A DNA stretch of 64,000 bases from SZUA-378 sp036652815 (GTDB taxonomy: Bacteria > Bacillota > Clostridia > Lachnospirales > Lachnospiraceae): positions 59,697 to 123,696 of the forward strand of contig JAVVVE010000004.1 of assembly GCA_036652815.1 (NCBI GenBank), given 5' to 3'. Shown here in pieces: positions 34,887 to 43,839 of the stretch. Numbering within the stretch: the first letter of the stretch is position 1; each line of letters begins with the position of its first letter. The position numbers and the translations under genes were made by a program. The notes under the pieces were generated by a model that saw only the letters and a list, made by a program, of their open reading frames with translations, ran no database searches and was not told the origin of the DNA.

Positions 34887-35275
34887 ATTTCTTCTAATTC
34901 TTCTGCACTCGGTGCAAGGGGTGTCCATCCGATATGCTGTCCATCATCCTGATATCTCGGAATCAGATGCATATGAAAATGAAACACACTCTGTCCCGCT
35001 ATCTCACCATTATTCTGTACCAGATTAAATCCCTCGCAATTTAATTTCTTAGTCATTTGTACCGCCATTTTTTTTGCTACTTTTAAAACTTTTCCGGCCA
35101 TTACATCCGGTAATTCATAGAGATCGGCATAATGATCCTTGGGCAGAATCAGCGCATGTCCTTTGGTTGCCGGTCCCATATCCAGGATTACTCTAAATTC
35201 TCCATCTTCGTAAATCGTCTTAGATGGAATCTCTCCATTGGCTATCTTGCAAAAAATACATTCATTCTCTCTCAT
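34865..35275 (-). CDS. HIT family nucleotide-binding hydrolase
   Basis: Histidine-triad protein of 136 residues, probably splitting AMP from adenosine 5'-phosphoramidate-like compounds. The N-terminal CIFCKIANGEIPSKTIYED, with a Cys pair, and the active-site triad FHFHMHLIPR near residue 100 are typical of the HinT/Hit branch. The last codons overlap murG in the opposite strand and lie in the shared hairpin. It starts right after the flavodoxin-SCP2 gene (1-nt gap), the last gene of the long minus-strand run. Confidence 0.93.
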   Translation of the reverse strand: MRENECIFCKIANGEIPSKTIYEDGEFRVILDMGPATKGHALILPKDHYADLYELPDVMAGKVLKVAKKMAVQMTKKLNCEGFNLVQNNGEIAGQSVFHFHMHLIPRYQDDGQHIGWTPLAPSAEELEEIKNTILG

Positions 35276-36277
35276 CTATCTATCCCCCGTAAATATAAAT
35301 AATTGATCCAATGTTCTTAGTACTTTGAAATCACCCTTCATCTTCATATCACCACCCATAAAGGCTCTTTGAAAAGTCATCCTTGCTGCGATGATATCAC
35401 TCAAAGTAGCTTGTGCTATCTCTAAAGAAACATCTGCCTGCTCTATTTTACCATAGTAGCATTTTAATTCTGTAAGGTTTACCTGGAGAATAAGCGGTGT
35501 TTTACGCTCTTGAATCGTGATTCTATAAGTCGCTTTGAATCCCGGTTGTGGTTGAAAATGCTCTTCAAAATCACGAACAAACAAAGTTTTGTCGTCCATA
35601 TCCTGATTGCCTATCTTATCTTTAAAGTAATTGGTTAATTCTTGAATATCCTCTTTTTGCTTCTGAACATAGGTATCATCAGAGGCATATTGAGATAGCT
35701 GTTCGGATTCTTGTGGTGTCAGATCTGTATTCTTTGTAAAAGACACCATCTTCTTCACTGCCTGATTGCTTGCCGGAAAGCTCTCCATCTTCTGGTTAAT
35801 GGTACGATACAGATTCTCCGCCTTTTTCTCGATGATCATGGTATATCCTGTATTCATCTCCAGTGAAACCGTATCCGCTATATAGCCACAGAGTCCACTG
35901 CAAGGAAGTCCACCTAAGATCTCCCATGCTACAGATAAGGTTAATTTCCCTTCCCGTTCTCCATAAGTCGTAGACATGACAACCGGACACATATAAGTTT
36001 CACTGATTTTCTCTTTATCCCCATATAAGAAGCAGGCATCCAAAAACTGCGTCATAAATCCACCGATACCATACCATTCCACTGTAGATGCCAAAATAAC
36101 CCCATCTGCTTCCTTAAGCGTCTGTGGTAATGTTGTAATGGCATTTTTCATCTCACATAGATGATAGCGTTCTACCGTAACATGCAGTTCTTCCAGTACT
36201 TCCTGCATCTTACCTATCACATACAGCGTTGGATCATCGATCAATCCACGCCCTCCATAATAAATATTAATCTTCAT
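35276..36277 (-). CDS. Flavodoxin-like NAD(P)H oxidoreductase fused to an SCP2-type domain
   Basis: A 333-residue two-domain protein. Residues 1-170 form a flavodoxin-like fold of the NADPH-dependent FMN reductase type (VILASTVEWYGIGGFMTQFLD). A helical linker with many Gln/Glu follows. Residues ~225-333 resemble an SCP2 lipid-binding domain (ARMTFQRAFMGGDMKMKGDF). The protein might handle a hydrophobic substrate, but this is speculation. Its ATG overlaps the end of the rhomboid gene by 11 nt. AGGAG is found upstream. The fusion seems genuine, since the frame is continuous and both halves are full. Confidence 0.75.
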   Translation of the reverse strand: MKINIYYGGRGLIDDPTLYVIGKMQEVLEELHVTVERYHLCEMKNAITTLPQTLKEADGVILASTVEWYGIGGFMTQFLDACFLYGDKEKISETYMCPVVMSTTYGEREGKLTLSVAWEILGGLPCSGLCGYIADTVSLEMNTGYTMIIEKKAENLYRTINQKMESFPASNQAVKKMVSFTKNTDLTPQESEQLSQYASDDTYVQKQKEDIQELTNYFKDKIGNQDMDDKTLFVRDFEEHFQPQPGFKATYRITIQERKTPLILQVNLTELKCYYGKIEQADVSLEIAQATLSDIIAARMTFQRAFMGGDMKMKGDFKVLRTLDQLFIFTGDR

Positions 36278-37292
36278 GTTTTCTTCTGCTCCTATCTGAG
36301 TGCTTCCCTAAGAATAGTACGGTAAATAATAATCCTGTCAGAAGTCCCCCAATATGTGCTGCATTATCTACATTGGTCGCTGTAAAACCACTATACAGCG
36401 AATATACAATCAAAAATAATACTTTACCGAGTGTAATATGGGCCAGCTTCCCTCTATGTACGATTACAAGCCATAGCAACGCACCTGTCATGCCAAAGAT
36501 CGCTCCGCTGGCACCGATAGAATTAACGATACTGCCGGTATAAATCCCATAACCCATCGAGGCTAATCCACCACCGATCCCGGCAATCAAATACATGCAC
36601 AAGTACTTTAGATGTCCCATGGAGCGTTCCACAGTCTCCCCTAAAAAAAAGAAGATAATCATATTGCTAAATAGATGATTGGCATCGGCATGTAAAAAAA
36701 TACTGGTTAATATTCGATAATATTCTCTGTTCTGTATCACTGCAATCGCATTCAATTCTCCTATATTATACAATATCTCTCCTGTAAATGTACAGATAAG
36801 AAATATAATTGTATTGATAAAGGTAATGGAGATCGTAATATAGGCTTTGTCTTTTAGATAGCTATAAGACACTTTCTCTCGTATTTTTTTAAGCGGAGTA
36901 TCCTTACTCAGCCACCCTTCTAATATATTCTTCATACCATAGAAATCAGCTACCTGGTTCTCGTAGATGATCAATCTTCTTGTATTGGGTTGAAGCATCC
37001 AGCAGAATGCGTCCTGTTGACTAATTTGCTTCACTTTTTCGATGTCTTCACTAATAATAAGAGACAGGATATGGTTGTTGGTATATCCTTTTTCCGTAAA
37101 TAAGTTACTTGCTTTTAATTTGATATTCTCAAATAATTCATTCGTTAAGTATAATCCCTCTCTGTCTTCTACCACATTCAGTATATTAACTCCATTATTT
37201 TCTATATGAAAATATAGCTTGAACTCCGGTAAATTGGACGGTATCAACTGATACCCTATACTCTGTAGAAATTCTTCCAATTCTTCTTTCAT
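36267..37292 (-). CDS. Rhomboid family intramembrane serine protease
   Basis: Membrane protease that cleaves single-pass proteins within the bilayer. A ~140-residue cytosolic N-terminal domain precedes the six-helix rhomboid core. Core motifs are HADANHLFSNM (200-210), the nucleophile S262 in GASGAIFGM, and the catalytic H313 in NAAHIGGLLTG, so it looks active. At 341 residues it is similar to Bacillus GluP-like proteins without the TPR tail. It sits at the downstream end of the Tad run, 68 nt after the FHA gene; pilins or TadE-like proteins are possible substrates, but this is only inference. Confidence 0.9.
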   Translation of the reverse strand: MKEELEEFLQSIGYQLIPSNLPEFKLYFHIENNGVNILNVVEDREGLYLTNELFENIKLKASNLFTEKGYTNNHILSLIISEDIEKVKQISQQDAFCWMLQPNTRRLIIYENQVADFYGMKNILEGWLSKDTPLKKIREKVSYSYLKDKAYITISITFINTIIFLICTFTGEILYNIGELNAIAVIQNREYYRILTSIFLHADANHLFSNMIIFFFLGETVERSMGHLKYLCMYLIAGIGGGLASMGYGIYTGSIVNSIGASGAIFGMTGALLWLVIVHRGKLAHITLGKVLFLIVYSLYSGFTATNVDNAAHIGGLLTGLLFTVLFLGKHSDRSRRKHED

Positions 37293-37360
37293 TTACGATG
37301 CCTCTTTTTCTAGTCCATTCAATATAATACGTCTTAGCGTAACATTAATGGAATAGTGTG

Positions 37361-38740
37361 TCAATCATAGACAAAATGAATCTGAGCAAAACTGATTTCA
37401 TCTCCGACCTCTACCCTGACCGTCTCATTTGCCTCCAGAGGCATCCCGTTCTTGAACGTTCCATTCTTGGAATTCATGTCTTCCAAATACAGTATCCCCT
37501 CCTTTTCCAAGAATCTGGCATGCAGACGACTAATTGCAGCATCCTGCAGCTCCAGATCAACCTGTGTCCCCAGTTTTCCAATCAGATAAGGAAAATGTTC
37601 CATATGCTTCTCTATCTCTTGACCATGCACTTTTCCAATCAGTCTTCGCCGCTCACTCTCTATCGTACTGCCCAGTAAAACGGTATCTCCATATTGTGCT
37701 TGCTCCCGGTCATAAAATCCGATATCCGAGGTCTTTGCTTTTACTGATTCCGGTTTCTCAAACTCTACCCTCTGACTTTGTTCGATTACGCTCTGATAAT
37801 GATGGTCTTCTGTCTGCACCTTTTGCTGCTTTCTGGTAAGAACCATCTTTAATATAAGAATCACATTTAAGATGGTTCCTACTCCAAGTATCATTAAAAA
37901 AATCTGATATGTAAAAAGTATTAGCTGCTGCTTCCATATGATCACGGTAATCATCATGAGCAGAGACAGGATCGCTATGATACCACACATGATCTTTTCC
38001 GCAAAAGAAAACCCTTTTCTGCACTCTTCCTGATTTTGGTGCTCTTGCTGATTTTGGTGCTCTTGCTGATTTTCCTGCTCCGCCTGGTTTTCTTTACCTT
38101 GCTGTTCCTGATTTTTTTTACCCGGCTGTTCCATCTCGGGCACAGCTTCATATCCGATGATCGGTTTACATTCCCGGATGATTTTGTCCTCCTGCACCTC
38201 CGGTGATTGCAATAATGTCAATATCTCCTGCATCGTGTAATTAATATTTCCCGTATTTTTATAGAGTTGATACGCTAAGATGACCGCTTTATTATCCTGA
38301 TGATTAACGATATTCAAAATATATTCTGCGATATGGCGAAATGCATCTTTGACCTCTTCTTCATGCTCCGGGTGAAACACCACTGCCAGTTCATGGCTCT
38401 CTACATTCATATATAGATATTCCGGTTGTATTAATAAATGTTTTACATCTATTAAATATTCCTCGGCTTTTTTTAGAAGCTGTTGAAAATGGATTAAGAA
38501 TTGTCTCAGCACTTCATAATTCATTTCCCTCCCATCAAATACCCTTGCCATCGATTGCTTAGAGCTAATCTCATAATAAAAAAATGTACTTTGGTTGACA
38601 AACCTTACACTCATGGGCAAGAATCCCTCGATTCTGTTTTCCATTAACATCTTGACTTCATAACGATCTGCACTGTGTTCCTCTGCTGCCTCTAAAATCA
38701 AATAATTATGATTCAAATCCCTCTTATAGCTTGCTTCCAC
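37361..38740 (-). CDS. FHA domain protein with N-terminal DUF6382-like region
   Basis: A 459-residue membrane protein. The N-terminal ~190 residues match the region often found before FHA domains in clostridial Tad loci. A low-complexity part follows, with QEHQNQ repeats near residue 225. Two membrane helices lie near 250-295. A C-terminal FHA domain (about 375-459) carries ISRLHARF, SKNGTF and NG motifs expected to bind phosphothreonine. The start is GTG, seven nucleotides after GGAGG. It follows the TadE-like gene by 12 nt and probably links pilus assembly to Ser/Thr phosphorylation; no kinase gene is in the window. Confidence 0.8.
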   Translation of the reverse strand: MEASYKRDLNHNYLILEAAEEHSADRYEVKMLMENRIEGFLPMSVRFVNQSTFFYYEISSKQSMARVFDGREMNYEVLRQFLIHFQQLLKKAEEYLIDVKHLLIQPEYLYMNVESHELAVVFHPEHEEEVKDAFRHIAEYILNIVNHQDNKAVILAYQLYKNTGNINYTMQEILTLLQSPEVQEDKIIRECKPIIGYEAVPEMEQPGKKNQEQQGKENQAEQENQQEHQNQQEHQNQEECRKGFSFAEKIMCGIIAILSLLMMITVIIWKQQLILFTYQIFLMILGVGTILNVILILKMVLTRKQQKVQTEDHHYQSVIEQSQRVEFEKPESVKAKTSDIGFYDREQAQYGDTVLLGSTIESERRRLIGKVHGQEIEKHMEHFPYLIGKLGTQVDLELQDAAISRLHARFLEKEGILYLEDMNSKNGTFKNGMPLEANETVRVEVGDEISFAQIHFVYD

Positions 38741-38752
38741 CTCTGTTCCTCC

Positions 38753-39220
38753 TTATCCATCCGTTGCATTCTCTAGGATCCGACAACCCCTTATGAAATC
38801 AATGGGGTCAATCCTTTTTACTGTTTTACCGGCTTCCATCCTCCATGTTCCGCGGACTCCGACTTCGTTTGCCAGGGACGTAAAGGGTACTCGCATATGG
38901 CTGACGATGCTTACCGTTACCTCTTTGGATGCCATCGTATTATCAAACCGGATGCTATTTTGAGCCAATAGACGTTTGTTCAATAAGACGGTACCTTCCT
39001 GTCTTATATTCTGTTCCGTAATCCTGTCATCTTTTTCTTCGCTTAAGCTACCTCGCAATGCTGCTATATAGGACATCTGTGCTATCACACACCTATTATA
39101 GAGAAAAAAAGATAAGTAGAGCAATAATGCAATTATAATAATTACAAGTGGTAGAATAATAGATGCTTCTACCGTTAGACTACCTTTTTGTGTCCTTTTC
39201 ACTCTGCTTTTTTCTTTCAT
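38753..39220 (-). CDS. TadE-like pseudopilin
   Basis: A 155-residue single-pass protein. A basic leader ends KGSLTVEASIILPLVIII: the G|SLTVEAS type III prepilin-like processing site followed by a hydrophobic helix (about residues 18-38). This is the standard layout of TadE/TadF minor pilins, with an extracellular C-terminal part. Two prepilin peptidases in the cluster could process it. Its ATG lies 1 nt after the adjacent peptidase stop, with GAGGTG upstream. Confidence 0.8.
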   Translation of the reverse strand: MKEKSRVKRTQKGSLTVEASIILPLVIIIIALLLYLSFFLYNRCVIAQMSYIAALRGSLSEEKDDRITEQNIRQEGTVLLNKRLLAQNSIRFDNTMASKEVTVSIVSHMRVPFTSLANEVGVRGTWRMEAGKTVKRIDPIDFIRGCRILENATDG

Positions 39221-39221
39221 G

Positions 39222-39668
39222 CTATTTCACCTCGTATCTGCAGACTATCTGCAAACAAAATGCAATCCCCAGTGCCGGTACAAATGGTACACTCTGTGTT
39301 TTCTTTATTTTGTGCAAGACCAGCAGAACGATGCTAATCAAAGCTGTAACAAACAAAGCAATCATAATCATCCCTATCGTCTCACGCAGCCCCAAAAACA
39401 TACCAAGCACCAATAATAAATAAGCATCTCCGTAACCGATTTTTTCTTTTGTTATTCTCCCAAGGCACAAACACAATATGCCCGGAATCAGACCCATCAG
39501 CATAGTAGTCAAGACTCCTGTTTCATTCTGAGCGAAACGGTAGAAGGTGCAGAGCAGTGCGGGTATCACAAACAGAAGCAGGCAATTGACTGAGATCTCC
39601 TTGCTTTTAATATCTGATACTCCGGTAATCCCCAGTAGTATACCCGCCAGTATATATTCTATGGTCAT
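39222..39668 (-). CDS. Prepilin peptidase, A24 family
   Basis: Aspartic membrane peptidase that cleaves prepilin leaders. The 148 residues are mostly hydrophobic with about six segments. The two catalytic aspartates are in VSDIKSKEI near residue 18 and in the GYGDA motif near residue 78. It is the short form without the methyltransferase domain, as in TadV. It is the second such gene in the locus (the other begins near 47.3 kb). The start is preceded by a tandem triple repeat that contains the ribosome site. Confidence 0.9.
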   Translation of the reverse strand: MTIEYILAGILLGITGVSDIKSKEISVNCLLLFVIPALLCTFYRFAQNETGVLTTMLMGLIPGILCLCLGRITKEKIGYGDAYLLLVLGMFLGLRETIGMIMIALFVTALISIVLLVLHKIKKTQSVPFVPALGIAFCLQIVCRYEVK

Positions 39669-39669
39669 C

Positions 39670-39705
39670 TGTTATCCTCCCTGTTATCCTTCTTGTTATC
39701 CTCTC
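39670..39705 (-). repeat. Three 12-bp repeats carrying ribosome-site sequences before a prepilin peptidase gene
   Basis: On the minus strand, GAGAGGATAACA, AGAAGGATAACA and GGGAGGATAACA follow each other directly, ending one base before the ATG. The three units differ only in their first four bases. The last GGGAGG is the functional ribosome site; the earlier copies hold AGAGG and AAGG. Confidence 0.85.
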
Positions 39706-40622
39706 TATCTGCCTCCGATACATCTGCTACAAGGGCCTTTTCCTCCTACCTGTGACAATGGTATCAGCCTGACTGTTCGTTTAATACCGCTGCAATGAAG
39801 CGACGTGTGATATCTATTGCCTTGTCCGGTAATATACACAACAGCTCCCGGAGTTTCTTTACCACAGGATTCGCATGCATGATATTTTTCTCCTTCTTGA
39901 TTGCGATATTTTTCTATGTGATGGTAGGACGCCGACTGAATCGATAAAGTCAGATGGGTACAATTGCGATTACTATGATAAACACTGCCTGACTCTGTTA
40001 CGTATACCATGCTCTCCGCCAGTCTTCCGCTTTCCCCTGCGTTGGTATTGTCATATCCTGTCCAGGCACGCATTCTGCAGCGATTCGCCATCTTCATCTG
40101 TCCCAATCCCATAATGGGCATCGCAGAATGTACTTTATAATCTGCTACAATATCTATCATATCTTTCTGCATAATTTTAGAATGCAGACAAGATATCCCT
40201 TTGACTCCTCCCGAGATTGGCGAGGATGCGATATAACTCTTTCCTGCCTCCTGAATCACCTTCTCTTTGAGATACGTTGTTGATAGCACAGCACTTCCGA
40301 TTCCTTCGAGCAAAGGCTGCTCCACAGGACTCATCTTGTCATACGCATAGGCATAGACTGCCATGGGTTTTGCTATCTGATGCAGGGTAGCTTCCATGTT
40401 GCTCTGTAATCTCAAGATATCCAGCATCGAGAGAAGATTCACCACTGCAAACAAAAATAATGGCAACACCAAAGAAGCTTCTACCGTAATACTTCCCTGC
40501 TTTGGTGAGGGGATAGACCAAGACATTCTTTTTCCGTATGTGTGGATGTCTAAGTGTGGATATCTATGGAGAAAAGCTGCCCTTCTTTTGCTATGGTTAT
40601 TAGTGATATGGAAAAAGAACAT
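39705..40622 (-). CDS. TadE-like pseudopilin with two C-terminal His-Cys-CxxC modules
   Basis: A 305-residue protein. A 40-residue basic N-terminus leads to QGSITVEASLVLPLFLF, the G|SxTVEAS prepilin-like site and membrane helix (about 44-68). An external middle part follows. The C-terminus has two similar modules beginning VYVT/VYIT. The first has H216, C221, C250 and C253; the second has H272, C277, C298 and C301. These look like small zinc-binding folds and are unusual on a pilin-like protein. The ATG at 40622 has AGGGGG nine nucleotides upstream; a second ATG at residue 33 is possible. It follows the DUF5702 gene. Confidence 0.78.
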   Translation of the reverse strand: MFFFHITNNHSKRRAAFLHRYPHLDIHTYGKRMSWSIPSPKQGSITVEASLVLPLFLFAVVNLLSMLDILRLQSNMEATLHQIAKPMAVYAYAYDKMSPVEQPLLEGIGSAVLSTTYLKEKVIQEAGKSYIASSPISGGVKGISCLHSKIMQKDMIDIVADYKVHSAMPIMGLGQMKMANRCRMRAWTGYDNTNAGESGRLAESMVYVTESGSVYHSNRNCTHLTLSIQSASYHHIEKYRNQEGEKYHACESCGKETPGAVVYITGQGNRYHTSLHCSGIKRTVRLIPLSQVGGKGPCSRCIGGR

Positions 40623-40656
40623 CCTGCTCTACCCCCTCTCGCATGAGTAAGATAAT

Positions 40657-42090
40657 TTATTCATAGCAATAAAATCTATGAATCTGATACTGATATCCAA
40701 AAGTGCTTGTGAGTGCAATATCCGCCGTAAGGCTATCCAGACAAGCATCTATTTTAAATTCTTTATTTCCTTCTGTTAACCTAAGATCCATCTCTATAAT
40801 ATCTAAAAATCTACTTGTTTTTTCTTTCCGATCCATCAATGACAGCAGGATTCTAAGATATCCGTTATAGTCTAACCCTGTTACACCGGTATTGTTTTCT
40901 TGCAGATGCGACCTGAAATCTTTTAAATGGCTTAGCTGCGTATGCCAGTCAGCACTCCCTTTTTGCAACGGTACAAGACCTCCCTCCAGTAATATTTTAA
41001 TATCCTGTACGCTCTCTGCATAAGCCCATGCCAACACTAAGCTTTGTTTGATTGCCTGTTGTAATTCCGGCAATAATACAGCACTGGCAATCGCAAGAGC
41101 CATCATATCTGCTTCCGCCATTTTTGTTGAATCACTCCGCAGATATGCAAGATTAGCCGCTCCACGTATCAACAATAAGCGATTGGCACAGCACTGCAGG
41201 TTCTCACTGTCCTCCGCACAGCCAAACAAGATGTATTCTATCTGATATTTTAGCAGACTCTTCTCAAGCGGTTTGCGATATGTGCTGCACTGATCCAGTA
41301 GGTATTCTCCAAAGAGTCCCTCTTCCAAAAGCCCTTCTTCCAAGCTGTGGTTCTCCGGGATCCCTGTTCCTGTATGCAGTACACGGTGTGAACTATACGC
41401 AGAAAGCAGTGCACTGTTGTGAGATACCTCAGACGGATTATCCAACACCAGATTTAAGATTCCGGCATTACGGCTTCCCAAGACTTGATCTGCCGGATTA
41501 TCAATGGTCACCTTACTCATCTCGCCTTTTTCATTTTCTCTCATCGGTAGTGCCGCATCTATCATGTCGTGATTCCTATCCTGCTCTTGTGTAATATCTC
41601 CGGTATCCCAATGCTGCTGTTTTATGGTAGCCGCATCCTTGGTAATATCCTGCAGTGGTGTCAGTCCAAAGCGATTTTTTTGGTAACGAATCGCCTGCCT
41701 CTTACAGATACCACCGGATTCATCTGTTGCGAGTGACGCTTCCAATATCATCACATCCTCTATCTGTATACCCAGCCAATCTCTGCAATCTAACAGCATG
41801 GTCTGCTTCGTTGGATTAAAATTATATTCCATATAATTACGAAGATGTGTTTCTGTATTGGCCAGTGTAGCAAGATCTCTTCCATAACTTGTGTCAATAA
41901 ACATAAGTTCATATTGTCTAAGAAGCTCCTTATTGTATTCTGCAAAGATACTATTTAACCCCATATCGGTAACACATTCAATCTGCATGCGAATGGCACT
42001 GCTCCGCGCTCCCTCTACGAGCGTCAGGATCAAAGAGAGCATAACCGATAAAGTCAGTGCCAGATACACTGTTATTTCCGCTTTTTTCAT
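40657..42090 (-). CDS. DUF5702 protein of the Tad locus
   Basis: A 477-residue protein with one N-terminal membrane helix (residues ~5-27, KAEITVYLALTLSVMLSLILTL). A long external domain rich in Leu, Asp and Gln follows. It lacks the TVEAS prepilin site. DUF5702 proteins occur regularly inside Tad loci of Clostridia, and a role as minor pilus or assembly component is likely but unproven. AGGAAG upstream of the ATG forms a small hairpin with CTTCCT, which could lower translation. It lies 21 nt after the Flp pilin gene. Confidence 0.75.
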   Translation of the reverse strand: MKKAEITVYLALTLSVMLSLILTLVEGARSSAIRMQIECVTDMGLNSIFAEYNKELLRQYELMFIDTSYGRDLATLANTETHLRNYMEYNFNPTKQTMLLDCRDWLGIQIEDVMILEASLATDESGGICKRQAIRYQKNRFGLTPLQDITKDAATIKQQHWDTGDITQEQDRNHDMIDAALPMRENEKGEMSKVTIDNPADQVLGSRNAGILNLVLDNPSEVSHNSALLSAYSSHRVLHTGTGIPENHSLEEGLLEEGLFGEYLLDQCSTYRKPLEKSLLKYQIEYILFGCAEDSENLQCCANRLLLIRGAANLAYLRSDSTKMAEADMMALAIASAVLLPELQQAIKQSLVLAWAYAESVQDIKILLEGGLVPLQKGSADWHTQLSHLKDFRSHLQENNTGVTGLDYNGYLRILLSLMDRKEKTSRFLDIIEMDLRLTEGNKEFKIDACLDSLTADIALTSTFGYQYQIHRFYCYE

Positions 42091-42111
42091 AGGAAGTCTC
42101 TTCCTGCCTTT

Positions 42112-42279
42112 TTAGATAGAATTGGCTTGTGATGTTATTTTATTGAATACCTGATTCACCAATCCGGTTAATTGTTTCTTAAAGATAATGACCAATCCTA
42201 TCAGCACAACTAATATTAAGATGGTTTCCACTGTTCCACTTCCCTCTTCTTCTGTCCATAATCTCTTCCATTCTTGCAT
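42112..42279 (-). CDS. flp: Flp-type (type IVb) major pilin
   Basis: A 55-residue gene. The protein starts MQEWKRLWTEEEGSGTVETI and continues with a hydrophobic stretch ILILVVLIGLVIIFKK. The layout is that of Flp1-family pilins: a short charged leader, a Gly before the processing site, Glu at position +5 or so of the mature chain, and one helix. The C-terminal tail is LTGLVNQVFNKITSQANSI. AAAGGG is eight nucleotides upstream. It sits between tadC and the DUF5702 gene, a usual place for Flp genes in clostridial Tad loci. Confidence 0.88.
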   Translation of the reverse strand: MQEWKRLWTEEEGSGTVETILILVVLIGLVIIFKKQLTGLVNQVFNKITSQANSI

Positions 42280-42320
42280 CTCGTTTTCCCTTTCGCTGTC
42301 TATGCAGCCCTTTCTCTTTT

Positions 42321-43826
42321 TTAAATATGAAATGATAGGAACGCCGGAACAATAATCACCACAATGACTACTGCAAGCATCAACATCATTGGAAGTAATA
42401 GCTTTGTCCCTGCTTCTTCTCCATATCTTTTTGCCGTGTTTTTTCTTTCTTCAAATGCTTCTTTGGCTTCTTGCTGTAGGACTTCCTGTAATCTCGCCGA
42501 TCCTTTTTTTAGATTCTGAATCAAGATACCGCCTAGCTTGAGATAGCATGCCACCCCACATCTTTTCGCAAAATTATCATAACTTTTACACTCAGATACC
42601 CCGCTCTCCATTTCATAGGATGCAATGAGCATCTCTTCATACGCATAACGCTTGGGCATACCTCTTTCTTTTTTTAGCAGGTAATCGTTTCCTATCTTCT
42701 TCCATGCAGTCCGAATCGTCATACCTGCTGTCAGTAATAAGGTGATTTTATCCACGATTTCCGGATAATCCTGCAGCATCTGAGCTTGTCTGCGTATCAT
42801 ATCCGTTTGGAGTTCATGCGCTTTTCCATAGCAGATCCCGACCACACTGAGCAATAGTAATACACACAGAAGCCATGCCGGATTTTGCTCTTTTTCTGTC
42901 CAACGGATTTGATGCCCCTTCCATTGTTGTGGTAAGCGGAGACTTTCTTTTGTTTCAGAAGCTTGATTTTGCGCCTCTATCTCTGCCAGCAAGGTATCTC
43001 TCCATTCTTCTTTTGGTGTTTTCTGTTTGGGTCGGATGCATATTTCGATAGGCTTGGTTTTTGTCCAGTCCTGATAAGACACGCAGGCTGTTAAGATTAT
43101 CTTTTTACCTTTCGGTTCTACTTCACAGGGCTCCAGTATCCCATCACTTCCTATCAAAGAATAGTCACTGCATGTCCACTCTATCCGAAATGGATATCCT
43201 GCCAGCGTAATCGGCAATATCATATCGCCGGTAATTTGTTGCAAAGAAGCGTTTTCCCCTAAAATACTGCGATACAGCGTTTTACAAAAATCCCGATATA
43301 AGACATCTAACTCTTCCTTGTTATATTTTTTCTCTCCTACGAGTACCTCCATCTCTTCTTTCTCTGTGATTTTATTTGTCTCCTCTATTTCTGCCATCAA
43401 CGTTGTTTGAAGCGCTCCTTCTCCGTGCTCATTACGTAAAATCAGATGTCCATCCACAAGATTTTTAGTTTGATTATTACTAATTAAAATCATTGTGATT
43501 GCTATCGTTCCGGCTAAAATAACCAAAATACTCATGCTGATCTGTTCTACCCGATATTTGATAAGCAGCCGTGCACTATCTTCTGTTGGATGCAGACTCT
43601 GCAATTTATTTTTTATCCTATTAGTCGGTAGACCTCCTCCCACCTTTCCTCTTCCGACACCGATAGATGCACAGAAGCCCGTTGCTCTTTGATAGATAAA
43701 GTAAGACATCCGATCTATGCTCTGTTGCCATTTTGCACCGTTCCATTCCGCTGGCAGCGTATATTTTCTGGAACACAGATAGATGGTGATAAGTATGATA
43801 ACTACGATTCCATTAATCCATGGCAT
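42321..43826 (-). CDS. tadC: TadC-like type II secretion F-domain protein with a large Ig-like insertion
   Basis: Platform membrane protein of the Tad machine. The C-terminal half (about 335-501) is a T2SSF domain with GMTIRTAW and a final membrane helix pair. The N-terminus has a helix at 3-18 and another at 98-115. Between 117 and 316 a ~200-residue segment is inserted, containing a beta-rich part (about 196-265, WTCSDYSLIGSDGILEP then LTACVSYQDW) that resembles atrophied bacterial Ig domains. The usual TadC is ~300 residues; this one is 501. GGAGG is six nucleotides before the ATG. It follows tadB by 13 nt. Confidence 0.85.
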   Translation of the reverse strand: MPWINGIVVIILITIYLCSRKYTLPAEWNGAKWQQSIDRMSYFIYQRATGFCASIGVGRGKVGGGLPTNRIKNKLQSLHPTEDSARLLIKYRVEQISMSILVILAGTIAITMILISNNQTKNLVDGHLILRNEHGEGALQTTLMAEIEETNKITEKEEMEVLVGEKKYNKEELDVLYRDFCKTLYRSILGENASLQQITGDMILPITLAGYPFRIEWTCSDYSLIGSDGILEPCEVEPKGKKIILTACVSYQDWTKTKPIEICIRPKQKTPKEEWRDTLLAEIEAQNQASETKESLRLPQQWKGHQIRWTEKEQNPAWLLCVLLLLSVVGICYGKAHELQTDMIRRQAQMLQDYPEIVDKITLLLTAGMTIRTAWKKIGNDYLLKKERGMPKRYAYEEMLIASYEMESGVSECKSYDNFAKRCGVACYLKLGGILIQNLKKGSARLQEVLQQEAKEAFEERKNTAKRYGEEAGTKLLLPMMLMLAVVIVVIIVPAFLSFHI

Positions 43827-43839
43827 TGACGTCCTCCTT

